Made by a program: the position numbers and the translations under genes. A DNA stretch of 64,000 nucleotides from Cetobacterium_A somerae (GTDB taxonomy: Bacteria; Fusobacteriota; Fusobacteriia; Fusobacteriales; Fusobacteriaceae): the NCBI RefSeq assembly GCF_044784365.2, contig NZ_CP173065.2; one strand, 5' to 3'. This document shows, piece after piece, positions 1 to 8,034 of the stretch (its first letter is position 1; every line of letters starts with the position of its first letter). Below the pieces are notes generated by a model. That model saw nothing but the letters and a program-made list of their open reading frames with translations. It ran no database searches and was not told the origin of the DNA.

Positions 1-423
1 AATAATTTTATCGAAAAAGATTTATTTAGTTATGGTAATTGTAAGGATATTAGTGAGGCAATTACTCTATCCTGTAAACCTCTTTTAGAAAAAAATTATA
101 TAAATAAATCTTATTTAGAATCATTAATATCTCCAATAAGTTTAAATAATCCAAATCTTTTTATTGGAAAAACAACTATTTTTCCTCATGCTGTAAATAA
201 TAATAATGTTTTTTCAACAAAATTTTCATTCTTAAAATTAAAAGAACCAATTGTTATAAATAAAAATAAATGTAATTTTATAATTACCTTTTGTACTGAT
301 AGAAAAACCGATTATGTTGATTTTTTAATAAAAATAACTGAATTTTTTAATAATTCTAAAAATGAAAAATTTCTTTATTCTCTTAATCTTGATGATATTT
401 ATAAATTAATAAATAATTTATAA
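1..423 (+). CDS. C-terminal part of a PTS EIIA type-2 (fructose/mannitol-type) domain protein, 5' end outside window
   Basis: An open frame enters at base 1 and ends at TAA 421-423, giving 140 residues with no start visible. The sequence fits the C-terminal half of a PTS EIIA type-2 domain. The motif TTIFPHAV places the presumed phospho-accepting His at residue 63 of the fragment. It is followed by the usual strand pattern, with KEPIV and then an IITFCTDR segment, and a helical end. Such domains occur as free EIIA proteins or at the C terminus of PRD/BglG- or MtlR-type regulators; the missing N terminus prevents choosing between them. It is rich in Asn and Lys. It ends 28 bases before a bidirectional hairpin and converges with the helicase gene. 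Confidence 0.75.
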   Translation, partial: NNFIEKDLFSYGNCKDISEAITLSCKPLLEKNYINKSYLESLISPISLNNPNLFIGKTTIFPHAVNNNNVFSTKFSFLKLKEPIVINKNKCNFIITFCTDRKTDYVDFLIKITEFFNNSKNEKFLYSLNLDDIYKLINNL

Positions 424-450
424 TAATTTTTCTAAAATCTAAATTCATAA

Positions 451-477
451 AAAAACCTGAGATTTTCTCAGGTTTTT
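451..477. terminator. Bidirectional intrinsic terminator
   Basis: A perfect 12-bp stem (AAAAACCTGAGA / TCTCAGGTTTTT) with a TTT loop and A/T runs on both sides. It lies between the converging EIIA fragment and helicase gene and can serve both. Confidence 0.9.
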
Positions 478-488
478 AATTTTAACAG

Positions 489-3032
489 CTATCTAAAGAT
501 TGATGTATCTCCTGCTCCACCTAGGTCTTTATAGTAACTTTCCAAATCTTCTAACATTTTATTCTTTAGTTTTTTTATAAAGTCAGAATCTATCTTTTGC
601 CATAAGTAAAAGCTAAATCCAATATTTTTAAGATCTTTTCCATAATAGATAAATCTCTTTCTTTCAAACTTCTCAAAAGGATTAACTATGATATTTCTTG
701 TTATCTCTTTATCACTATTTAAATACTCAGCTGTATATGGACATGACTTTTTATCCACTGGTAATCCATCTTCCAAACGCTTTCTATAGTAACTTATGTA
801 ATCAGCTTTAACCTTTTCAAAATCAGCTTCTCCATCTTTTTCAAGATTTTTAATTAAAGCCAATATAAATATTATTTTATACGAAAGGCTATAACTTCCC
901 TCCTCTATAAACTCCCAAAAATCATCTAAAATAGTAGTTTCATCTCTTTTTTTAAGATTTTTTAAAACTCTTATCTCTTCAACTCTTTCAGGTTTAAATT
1001 TATAATAACTAACCCTTCCTAATTTAGTTGAATAATCAGGAACTATTTCTCCTTTTTTTATCCAAGCAGTTATAGTATCTGTAGAAAGAAATAACTCTCT
1101 AGCAAGTTCTTCAGAACTTATATAATCTCCATAGATGCTTTCAAAAGTTTCTATATTAACCTCTTGTAAATCCATCTCTTTTTCCAAAAGATGTTCCAGG
1201 TAAATCATCTCTCCATTCCAAGATCTAACTCCTGTTAAAACATCTCCAAAAGGTGAGTACAGTGGATTTTTAAAAAGCGAGTTAGCTGTCCAAGGTATAG
1301 ATGAAAAAGAGTAATTATCAACTACATCTATAAGATATAGCGCTTCCTTGTTCTCAGCTCTTCGTGTTCCTCTTCCAAGTTGTTGATAATAGATTACTTT
1401 TGACATTGTAGGTCTAGCCATAACTATCACAGAAGTCTTTGGAGCATCCCATCCTTCTGATATAAGTTGACATGAAGTAAGAAATCTAATCTCTCCATTT
1501 AAATACTTTTCAATATTTTTTTGTGAGTCACTATCTTTTCCAGAAACTGCAGCAGCACTTATACCTCTTTCATTAAGTAGTTTTGCCATCATCGATGCAT
1601 GAGCTACATTAACACAAAATACTATTCCTTGTTTTGTAGAAAGTCCATCTACATCTTTACCAAAATATTTATCTATTGTATCAGCTATAAGTTCATTTCT
1701 AGAAGCAATAACAATCTTTTTTTCTAAATCTCCTGAGATATAATCTTTTCCATTAAATCTAACTTCAGATAGATCTATATTACTTTCTAATCTAAAGATT
1801 CTAATAGGACAACAAATCTCTTTCTCTATAGCTTCTTTTAAAGTTAGATTAACCTCTGTTGTAGAAAAAATTGATTCTAATTTTTTCTTATCAAGACGCT
1901 CTTGAGTAGCAGTCATTCCTAGTAAAAAATCTGCATTAAAATATTTTAATATTTTTGCCATACCTGGAGCAACACTGTGGTGAGCTTCATCTATAACTAT
2001 ATATTTAAAGTCTTCAGGATTAAATTCATTTTTTCTATTTATAATTCTAGAATATGTTGAAACATAAATCTGTTGCCCTATAGAATCCCCAACTGAATTT
2101 TTAGAAAAAGTTGTAATTAAATTTTTTATCCATTGATTTTTTAAAGCTAGAGTTGGAACTAGTATTAAGACTTTAGCTTCTGGTTTTTCCTGGAGAAATA
2201 GTTTTATATCCTCCTCTGCTATAGTTGATTTTCCAGTTCCAGTTGGAAGAACTATAACTGTTGATTTTATACCATCTTTTCTCATCTCTTGCAATTGATT
2301 AAGAGTTAAGTTTTGATGCTCATAAAGTTTATATTTTCTTTCTTGAACTAATAACCTTTGAGGAATAAACTCCTCTCTGTTTCCTAAGTAAATCTTCATC
2401 TCTTCAACCATTCTATCTTTAAACTCAATCTCGTTAGTTGAAAATCTAAAAACTTTATAGCTTTGATAAACCAACGCATTTTGTCTTTCAATCTGTTTTA
2501 TATATTTAGATAAACCAGTTTTCTGTGGATGATGATAACTTTCACCATTTTCTTCTATTACAACCTTTTCATTTAACTTTTCTACAACATAATCAGCAAA
2601 AATATTTTCACCATTAAATCCAACTAGCTGCTCCTCTTTTGAAAGAAGATCATAGCTAGCCTCTCCATAAAGTTCAAAGAAAACAGTTTCAAAGTGATGC
2701 TCAAGATAAGATGCATCAACTCCAGTACGTCCAATATTTTTAGTTGGAACTAATGGAATCTCTAAAGTTTTATCTAAAATCTTGCATAGGTTTTCTCTAT
2801 TAAAATTTTCATTACAAAATCTATATAAAAATTTATATTTTTTCATAAATTGATTCTGAAGGTTTGTATATTCTCGATATGAAAAAACACCACTGCTATC
2901 AATCTCAGTTATATTAAAATCTAAAATTACAATAGCATCTAATATTTCATTATGATAAACCTTAGAGCAGATATCATCTCTATGATCATAATAATTTATA
3001 GTCTTTATTTCTTGAAACCCTAATCTCTCCAT
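489..3032 (-). CDS. SF2 DEAD/DEAH-box helicase with N-terminal nuclease-like domain and C-terminal HTH
   Basis: 847 residues. Helicase core: Walker A PTGTGKST (about 263-270), motif II DEAH (348-351), motif III TAT (374-376), motif VI QQLGRGTRR (550-558). This is the arrangement of type III restriction/UvrB-like SF2 helicases. Upstream, about residues 140-205, is a block (VIEENGESYHHP, then RQNALVYQSYKVFRFS) that resembles the Vsr/DUF559 restriction-endonuclease-like fold, so nucleic-acid cleavage is possible but not shown. Downstream, about 636-690, is a MerR/excisionase-like helix-turn-helix (ISSEELARELFLSTDTITAW), followed by a helical tail. The start ATG has AGGAGGG upstream and a promoter at 3058-3086. 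It is a single-gene unit with no methylase next to it. A DNA repair or phage-defence role is inference. Confidence 0.85.
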   Translation of the reverse strand: MERLGFQEIKTINYYDHRDDICSKVYHNEILDAIVILDFNITEIDSSGVFSYREYTNLQNQFMKKYKFLYRFCNENFNRENLCKILDKTLEIPLVPTKNIGRTGVDASYLEHHFETVFFELYGEASYDLLSKEEQLVGFNGENIFADYVVEKLNEKVVIEENGESYHHPQKTGLSKYIKQIERQNALVYQSYKVFRFSTNEIEFKDRMVEEMKIYLGNREEFIPQRLLVQERKYKLYEHQNLTLNQLQEMRKDGIKSTVIVLPTGTGKSTIAEEDIKLFLQEKPEAKVLILVPTLALKNQWIKNLITTFSKNSVGDSIGQQIYVSTYSRIINRKNEFNPEDFKYIVIDEAHHSVAPGMAKILKYFNADFLLGMTATQERLDKKKLESIFSTTEVNLTLKEAIEKEICCPIRIFRLESNIDLSEVRFNGKDYISGDLEKKIVIASRNELIADTIDKYFGKDVDGLSTKQGIVFCVNVAHASMMAKLLNERGISAAAVSGKDSDSQKNIEKYLNGEIRFLTSCQLISEGWDAPKTSVIVMARPTMSKVIYYQQLGRGTRRAENKEALYLIDVVDNYSFSSIPWTANSLFKNPLYSPFGDVLTGVRSWNGEMIYLEHLLEKEMDLQEVNIETFESIYGDYISSEELARELFLSTDTITAWIKKGEIVPDYSTKLGRVSYYKFKPERVEEIRVLKNLKKRDETTILDDFWEFIEEGSYSLSYKIIFILALIKNLEKDGEADFEKVKADYISYYRKRLEDGLPVDKKSCPYTAEYLNSDKEITRNIIVNPFEKFERKRFIYYGKDLKNIGFSFYLWQKIDSDFIKKLKNKMLEDLESYYKDLGGAGDTSIFR

Positions 3033-3057
3033 TGATTCCCTCCTGTATTCTAGATAA

Positions 3058-3086
3058 AGTATACATCAGAAGACTAGAGTCTACAA
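3058..3086 (-). promoter_or_regulatory. Sigma70-type promoter of the helicase gene
   Basis: On the minus strand: -35 TTGTAG (3081-3086), 17-bp spacer, -10 TATACT (3058-3063). The start codon lies about 25 bases past the -10. Confidence 0.55.
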
Positions 3087-3149
3087 GAACAAGTTAAGTC
3101 TACTTATGGAATTTTTAAAAAGAATAATGACTGATTAGTCATTTTTTTA

Positions 3150-3199
3150 TTGCTTATTTTCAGGAAAAGGTGTAAACTAACTACCAAGACTGAAAATAA
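3150..3199 (+). promoter_or_regulatory. Putative MATE-gene promoter with flanking 10-bp inverted repeat
   Basis: -35 TTGCTT (3150-3155), 17 bp, -10 TAAACT (3173-3178). A perfect inverted repeat, TTATTTTCAG (3154-3163) and CTGAAAATAA (3190-3199), brackets the spacer, the -10 and the likely start site. It could be a repressor operator or a 5' hairpin. A nearby short hyphenated repeat, ATGACT-GATT-AGTCAT (3127-3142), sits just upstream. Function is inferred from position only. Confidence 0.4.
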
Positions 3200-3223
3200 A
3201 GGAGTAAATTTAAAAAGTAAAAT

Positions 3224-4570
3224 ATGAGTGAAAAAAATATGACGTTAAAAGATGGAAATATAAAGAGTTTACTATTAAAATATTCTATTCCAGCAATAAT
3301 AAGTATGTTAGTAAGTGCTTTATACAATGTAGTTGACAGAATTTATATTGGAAATATGCCAGAAGTTGGAACATTAGCTATAACAGGAGTAGGAGTTACA
3401 TTACCATTAGCTAATATAGTTTTAGCTTTTTCAATGTTAATAGGGATAGGAGCTACAGCAAATATCTCTATAAAATTGGGAGAGGATAAAAAAAGAGATG
3501 CAGAAAAAATAGTTGGACATATTATTACATTGTCTATGATTTTAGGAATAGGAATAACAATACTTGGAACTCTTTTTATGGAACCGATATTAAAAAGCTT
3601 TGGAGCTAGTGATATAACATTTAAATATGCCAAAGATTATATCAGTATTATTTTATATGGAACTATATTTAATATAATGGGTTATGCTTTAAATAATATT
3701 ATTAGAGCTGATGGAAGTCCAAAAATTTGTTCGGCTATAATGGTTTTTAGTTGCTTAGTAAATATTATTTTAGATCCAATATTTATATTTGCACTGAATT
3801 TAGGAGTAAAAGGTGCTGCTTATGCCACTATATTTTCTCAAATTGTGACACTAGTTTTATCATATGCTTATTTTAAAAGTAAAAGGTCAGATTTGAAAAT
3901 AAAAAAAGAGTATTTTTCTTTGGATTTAAATATTATAAAACTTATTTTGTCCATTGGAATATCCCCATTTGTAATGCAATTAGCTACAAGTATGGTTCAA
4001 GTAATAAATAACAATGCTTTAAAAACTTATGGTGGAGACTTAGCAATTGGAGCTATGACAACAGTTAATGCAGTTGCTCTTCTTTGTTTTATGCCTGTAT
4101 ATGGAATATCTCAAGGAGCTCAACCAGTTATTGGATATAATTATGGAGCAAAACAGTTTGACAGAATGAAGGAAGCTCTTAAAATATCTATGGGAGTTGG
4201 AACTTTAATATTTTTTGTAATACTGTTTTTTATGGAAAGTTTTCCAATTACAATAGTTAAAATGTTTAATAATGACCCAACGATTATAAAAATGTCAGTA
4301 GAAGGAATGAGAATATACCTAATTGCAATGCCAGCAATAGGATTAGCAATGGCTGGAAGTAACTACTTTTTAGCTGTAGGTAAAGGAAAAATAGCTATGT
4401 TTTTAAGTTTATTAAGACAAGTTATTTTATTAATTCCGTTAATAACAATCTGCTCAAAACTTTTAGGATTACGAGGAATATGGTTAGCTCAACCAATAGC
4501 AGATACAATAAGTTCTGTTATAACAGTTATAATGCTAAAAAGAAATCTGCCAAAGAAAGTGGTAGTTTAG
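3224..4570 (+). CDS. MATE family multidrug/sodium antiporter
   Basis: 448 residues, the usual MATE length, with about twelve hydrophobic helices in two related halves. Typical MATE signatures are the N-terminal KYSIPAIISMLVSALYNVVD segment and GISQGAQPVIGYNYGA at the start of the second half. It is closest in style to the MepA/NorM-like group that exports cationic drugs and dyes in exchange for Na+ or H+; the substrate cannot be read from sequence. The start is forced: an in-frame TAA lies at 3218-3220, so ATG 3224 is the first possible codon. The best Shine-Dalgarno (AAGGAG at 3199-3204) lies about 19 bases away, unusually far. The gene appears monocistronic or co-transcribed with the small downstream gene. 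Confidence 0.92.
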   Translation: MSEKNMTLKDGNIKSLLLKYSIPAIISMLVSALYNVVDRIYIGNMPEVGTLAITGVGVTLPLANIVLAFSMLIGIGATANISIKLGEDKKRDAEKIVGHIITLSMILGIGITILGTLFMEPILKSFGASDITFKYAKDYISIILYGTIFNIMGYALNNIIRADGSPKICSAIMVFSCLVNIILDPIFIFALNLGVKGAAYATIFSQIVTLVLSYAYFKSKRSDLKIKKEYFSLDLNIIKLILSIGISPFVMQLATSMVQVINNNALKTYGGDLAIGAMTTVNAVALLCFMPVYGISQGAQPVIGYNYGAKQFDRMKEALKISMGVGTLIFFVILFFMESFPITIVKMFNNDPTIIKMSVEGMRIYLIAMPAIGLAMAGSNYFLAVGKGKIAMFLSLLRQVILLIPLITICSKLLGLRGIWLAQPIADTISSVITVIMLKRNLPKKVVV

Positions 4571-4647
4571 AATACATTATATTTTTTAAAGGATTTCAAT
4601 ATTTTTTTAGTATATTTCTACAACTATATTAATTAGGAGGTTTAGAA

Positions 4648-4887
4648 ATGATACTTTTTTATAAAAAAAATTCAAAAGAATCTGAAGAGGTTATTGAGAT
4701 TTTGAAAGACTTTGAAAATGTCAAATATGTAGATGTTGAAGAGAATAAATCACTTGCAGAAGAGTATTCAGTTAAAGTATTTCCAACTTTAATTGTTTCA
4801 ACAGATGACGATATTAGTGAGGAAAATGTATTTGTTGGATTAAAAGAGATTGAAAGTTTTCTTGAGGTTGAAGAAGAAGATTTTTAA
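4648..4887 (+). CDS. Small thioredoxin-fold protein without redox cysteines
   Basis: 79 residues, AGGAGG ribosome binding site. The opening strand-helix pattern (ILFYKKNSKESEEVIEIL), the second strand NVKYVDVEE, the VFPTLIV segment with a probable cis-Pro at 46, and a final GLKEIESFL helix match a glutaredoxin/thioredoxin fold. The position where CxxC belongs reads KKNSKES, and the protein contains no Cys at all. It therefore cannot act as a dithiol oxidoreductase; a binding or scaffolding role is more likely. It ends in a run of acidic residues. A terminator follows directly. Confidence 0.8.
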   Translation: MILFYKKNSKESEEVIEILKDFENVKYVDVEENKSLAEEYSVKVFPTLIVSTDDDISEENVFVGLKEIESFLEVEEEDF

Positions 4888-4910
4888 TATTTAATTTCTT
4901 GTAAAATAAA

Positions 4911-4949
4911 AAAGGTTCTTTCAATTAATATTAGAAAGAATCTTTTTTT
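4911..4949. terminator. Intrinsic terminator between converging genes
   Basis: 12-bp stem (AAAGGTTCTTTC / GAAAGAATCTTT, one G-T pair), 11-base loop, T-run after it on the plus strand and A-rich flank before it. It serves the thioredoxin-fold gene and possibly the facing GGDEF-EAL gene. Confidence 0.85.
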
Positions 4950-4964
4950 GTTATAAAATGATAG

Positions 4965-6101
4965 TTAATTTTTATTTTCAAAAAATAACTTTTTGGAAAT
5001 AGGTTTAGAAAAGAGGTAGCCTTGTCCTACAGAGATACCATTTTTTTTTAAAAATTCTAATTCTTCCTGAGTTTCTATTCCTTCTGATACCATTTTTAAA
5101 TTTAAACTTTTTATGACTTTAATTAAACTTTCGTACATAATTTTTCCTTTTTTACTTTTGCTAACACTTTCTAAAAGTGTTCTATCGAATTTTACCGTTT
5201 GAATATCTAAAATTGGCAAAATAGCTGCGGTTGAGTGTCCTGCTGTAAAGTCATCTAGTGATATATTTATCTTATTATCTCTAAGTTTTTTTATTTTTTC
5301 CATTAACTCTTTTAAATCAGAACTAAAAATGCTTTCAGTTAATTCAATTTCTATATTTTTTCCATTTAAACTATATTTTTTTAAAAGCTTTAAAACTCTT
5401 TCAACGACATCTTTTTTTTCTAAAGTTAACATTGAAAAATTAAAAGATATTACAAAATCATCTTTAACCTTACCTGTAGCAACCCATTCTTTAGAGATTT
5501 TAATAGCTTCTTCTGCGACTTTAAAATCAATTGTATCGATTATTTTTAATTCTTCGGCGATTGGGATAAATTCATTGGGATAAATTTCACCTAATATTTT
5601 ATTTTTCCATCTTGCTAAAACTTCAGCACCAACAATTTGACTTGGATCATCTAAAGAAACTTTAGGCTGAATTAATACATAAATTTCTTCGACACTTTCT
5701 TTTAGTCTAGTTTTTAATATTTTTAAAATATTATTATATTCTGTATTTTTTAAAAAGCAGTAAAATTCATCTCCTGATATTCTAAATATATTATTCTCTC
5801 CAAACTCATCTCTGAACACTTTTTTTAAAATGCTTGCATATTCAACCAGAACTTTATCTCCAATGTGGTGACCATATGTATCATTAACTTCTTTGAAATT
5901 ATCTAAGTCTATTAAAATTGCAACCCCTGTTTTTAAATTGTTTTTTAAACAAAATCTATTGTATTCACTTCTATTAAAAAATCCAGTTAAAGGATCAAAT
6001 ATTTCATCTCTTACAACTTCTTTATCAACAGTTTTAAAAAGTAAAACTGCACTCATAGCTGTAAATAATGATGAGGCAACAATTGCCAAATTTTCTTTCA
6101 T
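4965..6101 (-). CDS. GGDEF-EAL protein, probable cyclic-di-GMP phosphodiesterase with shortened GGDEF domain
   Basis: 378 residues. An N-terminal membrane helix (about 5-24) is followed by a GGDEF-type region from DPLTGFFNR (36-44), with LIDLDNFKEVNDTYGH and signature SGDEF (109-113) in place of GGDEF. Only about 27 residues separate this from the EAL start (YVLIQP, 141), so the C-terminal half of a normal GGDEF domain is absent. The EAL domain keeps the expected acid and metal residues: E160 (EVLARW), N221, E253, D283-D284 (LDDF), K304, E340 (SEGIET), Q360 (GQGYLFSKP). Prediction: active phosphodiesterase, inactive or regulatory cyclase half. ATG is preceded by GGGGGA, and a promoter lies at 6138-6165. 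Confidence 0.88.
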   Translation of the reverse strand: MKENLAIVASSLFTAMSAVLLFKTVDKEVVRDEIFDPLTGFFNRSEYNRFCLKNNLKTGVAILIDLDNFKEVNDTYGHHIGDKVLVEYASILKKVFRDEFGENNIFRISGDEFYCFLKNTEYNNILKILKTRLKESVEEIYVLIQPKVSLDDPSQIVGAEVLARWKNKILGEIYPNEFIPIAEELKIIDTIDFKVAEEAIKISKEWVATGKVKDDFVISFNFSMLTLEKKDVVERVLKLLKKYSLNGKNIEIELTESIFSSDLKELMEKIKKLRDNKINISLDDFTAGHSTAAILPILDIQTVKFDRTLLESVSKSKKGKIMYESLIKVIKSLNLKMVSEGIETQEELEFLKKNGISVGQGYLFSKPISKKLFFENKN

Positions 6102-6137
6102 TTTAAATTTCCCCCATGCTAATTTTATTCTAATGTT

Positions 6138-6165
6138 ATTATATATTATAAAATCATTTTTTCAA
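6138..6165 (-). promoter_or_regulatory. Promoter of the GGDEF-EAL gene
   Basis: On the minus strand: -35 TTGAAA (6160-6165), 16-bp spacer, -10 TATAAT (6138-6143), about 36 bases before the start codon. The rest of the 280-base gap to the cupin gene is A/T-rich, with no further clear element seen. Confidence 0.6.
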
Positions 6166-6381
6166 AATAGATTTATACTCTGAAATATTATGTTATTTCT
6201 AGAATAATATTACAATCTTGTTTAAAGAAAACATATTAATATAGAAGTATTTTCAAGATGTTGTGTAAAATAAAAAAATTATCAAAAGAGTAACATATGA
6301 TACATATTTTATTTTCATATTAAGGTAAAATTCATTTTAGATAGTTTTAATTTTATTTAATAAAAATTGAGGTGAAATAAA

Positions 6382-7050
6382 ATGAATGTAATAAGAAATA
6401 TGGAGTTCAATAAAGTTATAAATTTGGAAGATTTAGTTCCTTATGGAGAAAAAACGATAAATAGTATGATGATTGCTTTAAAAAATTCTTTGAATTCAGC
6501 TGTTTTTGCTTTTGATAAAGAAGAGATGTTAAGTGAACATAGTGCTCCAGCAGATGCTTTAGTTTATGTTTTAGACGGAGAGTTAGAAATTTCTATAAAT
6601 AAAATAGTTCATAAAGTAAAAAAAGGCCAGATGATATTAATGCCTGCAAATATACCTCATGCTTTAAAAGCTTTAGAAAAGGCTAAAATGTTATTGATAA
6701 TAGTAAAAAAACACGAAGAGATTGGTGGGTTTGTAAATTTAGAGTATTCAAAAGAACTTTTAATGAAAGATGTAGTGACTGGATTTAAAGGTGGAGTTGT
6801 CAGTAAAAGAGTTTTAAATTTAGAGAATCTAACGTCATTAATGTTTGCCATATCTGAAAATGAAGAGATTGAGCATAATAAAACTGAAGGTGAACTGCTA
6901 ATTTTAAATTTACATGGAGAGCTAGATATAGCTATTAATAATCAGAAAGAGATTTTAAAAGAGGATCAAATTATAGTAATCCCTCCCAATGTTCTGTATG
7001 AAATAAAAGCTAAAACAGATAGTAAATTTCTGTTAATTGAAATTAATTAG
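6382..7050 (+). CDS. Double cupin-domain protein
   Basis: 222 residues with two cupin barrels. The first (about 35-110) has the usual motif pair: an H-containing strand, SEHSAPADALVYVLDGELEI, and GQMILMPANIPHALKA, with potential metal ligands His, Glu and His. The second (about 140-222) has the same layout (EIEHNKTEGELLILNLHGELDI, then DQIIVIPPNVLYEIKA) but lacks the last histidine, so only the first barrel looks able to bind metal in the canonical way. Family members include isomerases, dioxygenases and storage or sensor proteins; the substrate is unknown. The start has GAGGTGA upstream. It is a single-gene unit closed by a strong hairpin. Confidence 0.8.
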   Translation: MNVIRNMEFNKVINLEDLVPYGEKTINSMMIALKNSLNSAVFAFDKEEMLSEHSAPADALVYVLDGELEISINKIVHKVKKGQMILMPANIPHALKALEKAKMLLIIVKKHEEIGGFVNLEYSKELLMKDVVTGFKGGVVSKRVLNLENLTSLMFAISENEEIEHNKTEGELLILNLHGELDIAINNQKEILKEDQIIVIPPNVLYEIKAKTDSKFLLIEIN

Positions 7051-7068
7051 ATTTAAAATAAACATATA

Positions 7069-7106
7069 AAATTACCCCTTACTTATATTTAAGTAGGGGG
7101 TAATTT
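7069..7106. terminator. Bidirectional intrinsic terminator
   Basis: 16-bp stem (AAATTACCCCTTACTT / AAGTAGGGGGTAATTT, one wobble pair) with a 6-base loop, between the cupin gene and the facing hypothetical gene. Confidence 0.88.
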
Positions 7107-7116
7107 AAATTTACAA

Positions 7117-7548
7117 TTATTTAGATAAATATTTATAAATACCTCTTATCCAGTTATCAAAATACATATGCTCAGAAGACATAACGTCATACATTTGAGG
7201 AGCAATAGTTTGGAAGTACTCTTTAAAAAGATCTAAATCTAAAGCCTCCATTCCTGTTTGTCTTTTAATTTTTAAAAACATTTTTCTAACGTCATTAGGA
7301 GAATATCCTGTATTCTTTTTTCCTAAATTGATAGGTTCGTTATTTTTTTTAAGTTTATTTTTTTGACAAAGTAAAAAAGCAGCGTGCTTCACAGCAAAAA
7401 CTCTATCATTTAAAGCTAATTTAATTACAAGAATTTTTATAAAAAAATACTCCTCATCATTTAAATCGTAATCTTTAATTTTATCTAAAGCTTCTAATCT
7501 AGTTTTATAAGATAACTCATTTTTCAAATCTTTTATAATTGTTTCCAT
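7117..7548 (-). CDS. Hypothetical helical protein (HEAT-like)
   Basis: 143 residues, no recognised catalytic motif. The first half reads as amphipathic helices with HEAT/armadillo-like spacing (TRLEALDKIKDYDLN, FFIKILVIKLALNDRVFAVKHAAFLLC). A Lys/Asn-rich linker (65-80) and a second helical segment, with PNDVRKMFLKIKRQTGMEAL and NWIRGIYKYL, follow. There is no signal peptide or membrane helix, so it is probably cytosolic. A clear AGGAGA site precedes ATG. It is monocistronic. It might be a binding or adaptor protein; no function is assigned. Confidence 0.7.
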   Translation of the reverse strand: METIIKDLKNELSYKTRLEALDKIKDYDLNDEEYFFIKILVIKLALNDRVFAVKHAAFLLCQKNKLKKNNEPINLGKKNTGYSPNDVRKMFLKIKRQTGMEALDLDLFKEYFQTIAPQMYDVMSSEHMYFDNWIRGIYKYLSK

Positions 7549-7684
7549 TTATTTTCTCCTAGGTATATTTTATCAATATAGAATTTTTAAGACTATAGAG
7601 TATTATATAACTTTTTTCAAAGAAGCACAATATATATTAAACATTTTTGATTAATTTAGAAAAAATAAAATTTTCAAACTTTTT

Positions 7685-8014
7685 TTTAGAAAAAAAACGT
7701 CTAAAAATTATAATAATAGTTAGAAGGTAGAAAAGAATTTAAAAGTTTTAAAGTAACAAAATAGCCATCACACAGTTTCAAAGATGTTTTAATTTTTAAA
7801 AAATGAAGAAAAATAGTATTTTAATTAATTTTAACAAATCGTGAAGTTGTTTTTCTAACTATTATATGAGGTAATAGATTTAAAGTCAGTAAACTGTTTT
7901 ACTATTAAGAGATTTAAAAATTTTTTTAAGAAAATGATTGAAAGTTTTAAAGTTATTCAAAGGTGATTTAGTAGTGAAGTAGAGGGATTTGTGATGGTTG
8001 CCCTCTACTTTTTT
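7685..8014 (+). ncRNA. Candidate structured non-coding RNA (promoter plus terminator, no ORF)
   Basis: The 485-base gap 7549-8034 has no credible gene, yet holds a plus-strand promoter: TTTAGA (7685-7690), 18 bp, perfect -10 TATAAT (7709-7714). It also holds a strong plus-strand terminator at 7977-8014. The transcript would start near 7721 and be about 290 bases. Its terminator loop (7990-8000, TGTGATGGTTG) can pair over 11 bases, with wobbles, with 7762-7772 (TAGCCATCACA). A 13-base segment, AAAGTTTTAAAGT, occurs at both 7742 and 7941. Only tiny ORFs without ribosome sites are present. It does not match an RNA family known to me; expression is inferred. Confidence 0.4.
7977..8014 (+). terminator. 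Orphan plus-strand intrinsic terminator
   Basis: Perfect 10-bp stem (AAGTAGAGGG 7977-7986 / CCCTCTACTT 8001-8010), 14-base loop, then TTTT. The T-run exists only on the plus strand, where no protein gene lies upstream. It is the basis for the candidate RNA above. Confidence 0.8.
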
Positions 8015-8034
8015 ATTTGTAAATTATTTACTAT

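Noticed and set aside
3343..3633. Minus-strand frame inside the MATE gene
   Set aside because: Antisense shadow of a membrane protein gene, no ribosome site, hydrophobic composition mirrors the real gene.
7549..7976. Short ORFs (10-13 codons) in the 7.5-8.0 kb gap
   Set aside because: No Shine-Dalgarno sequences, no coding bias; the region fits an RNA better.
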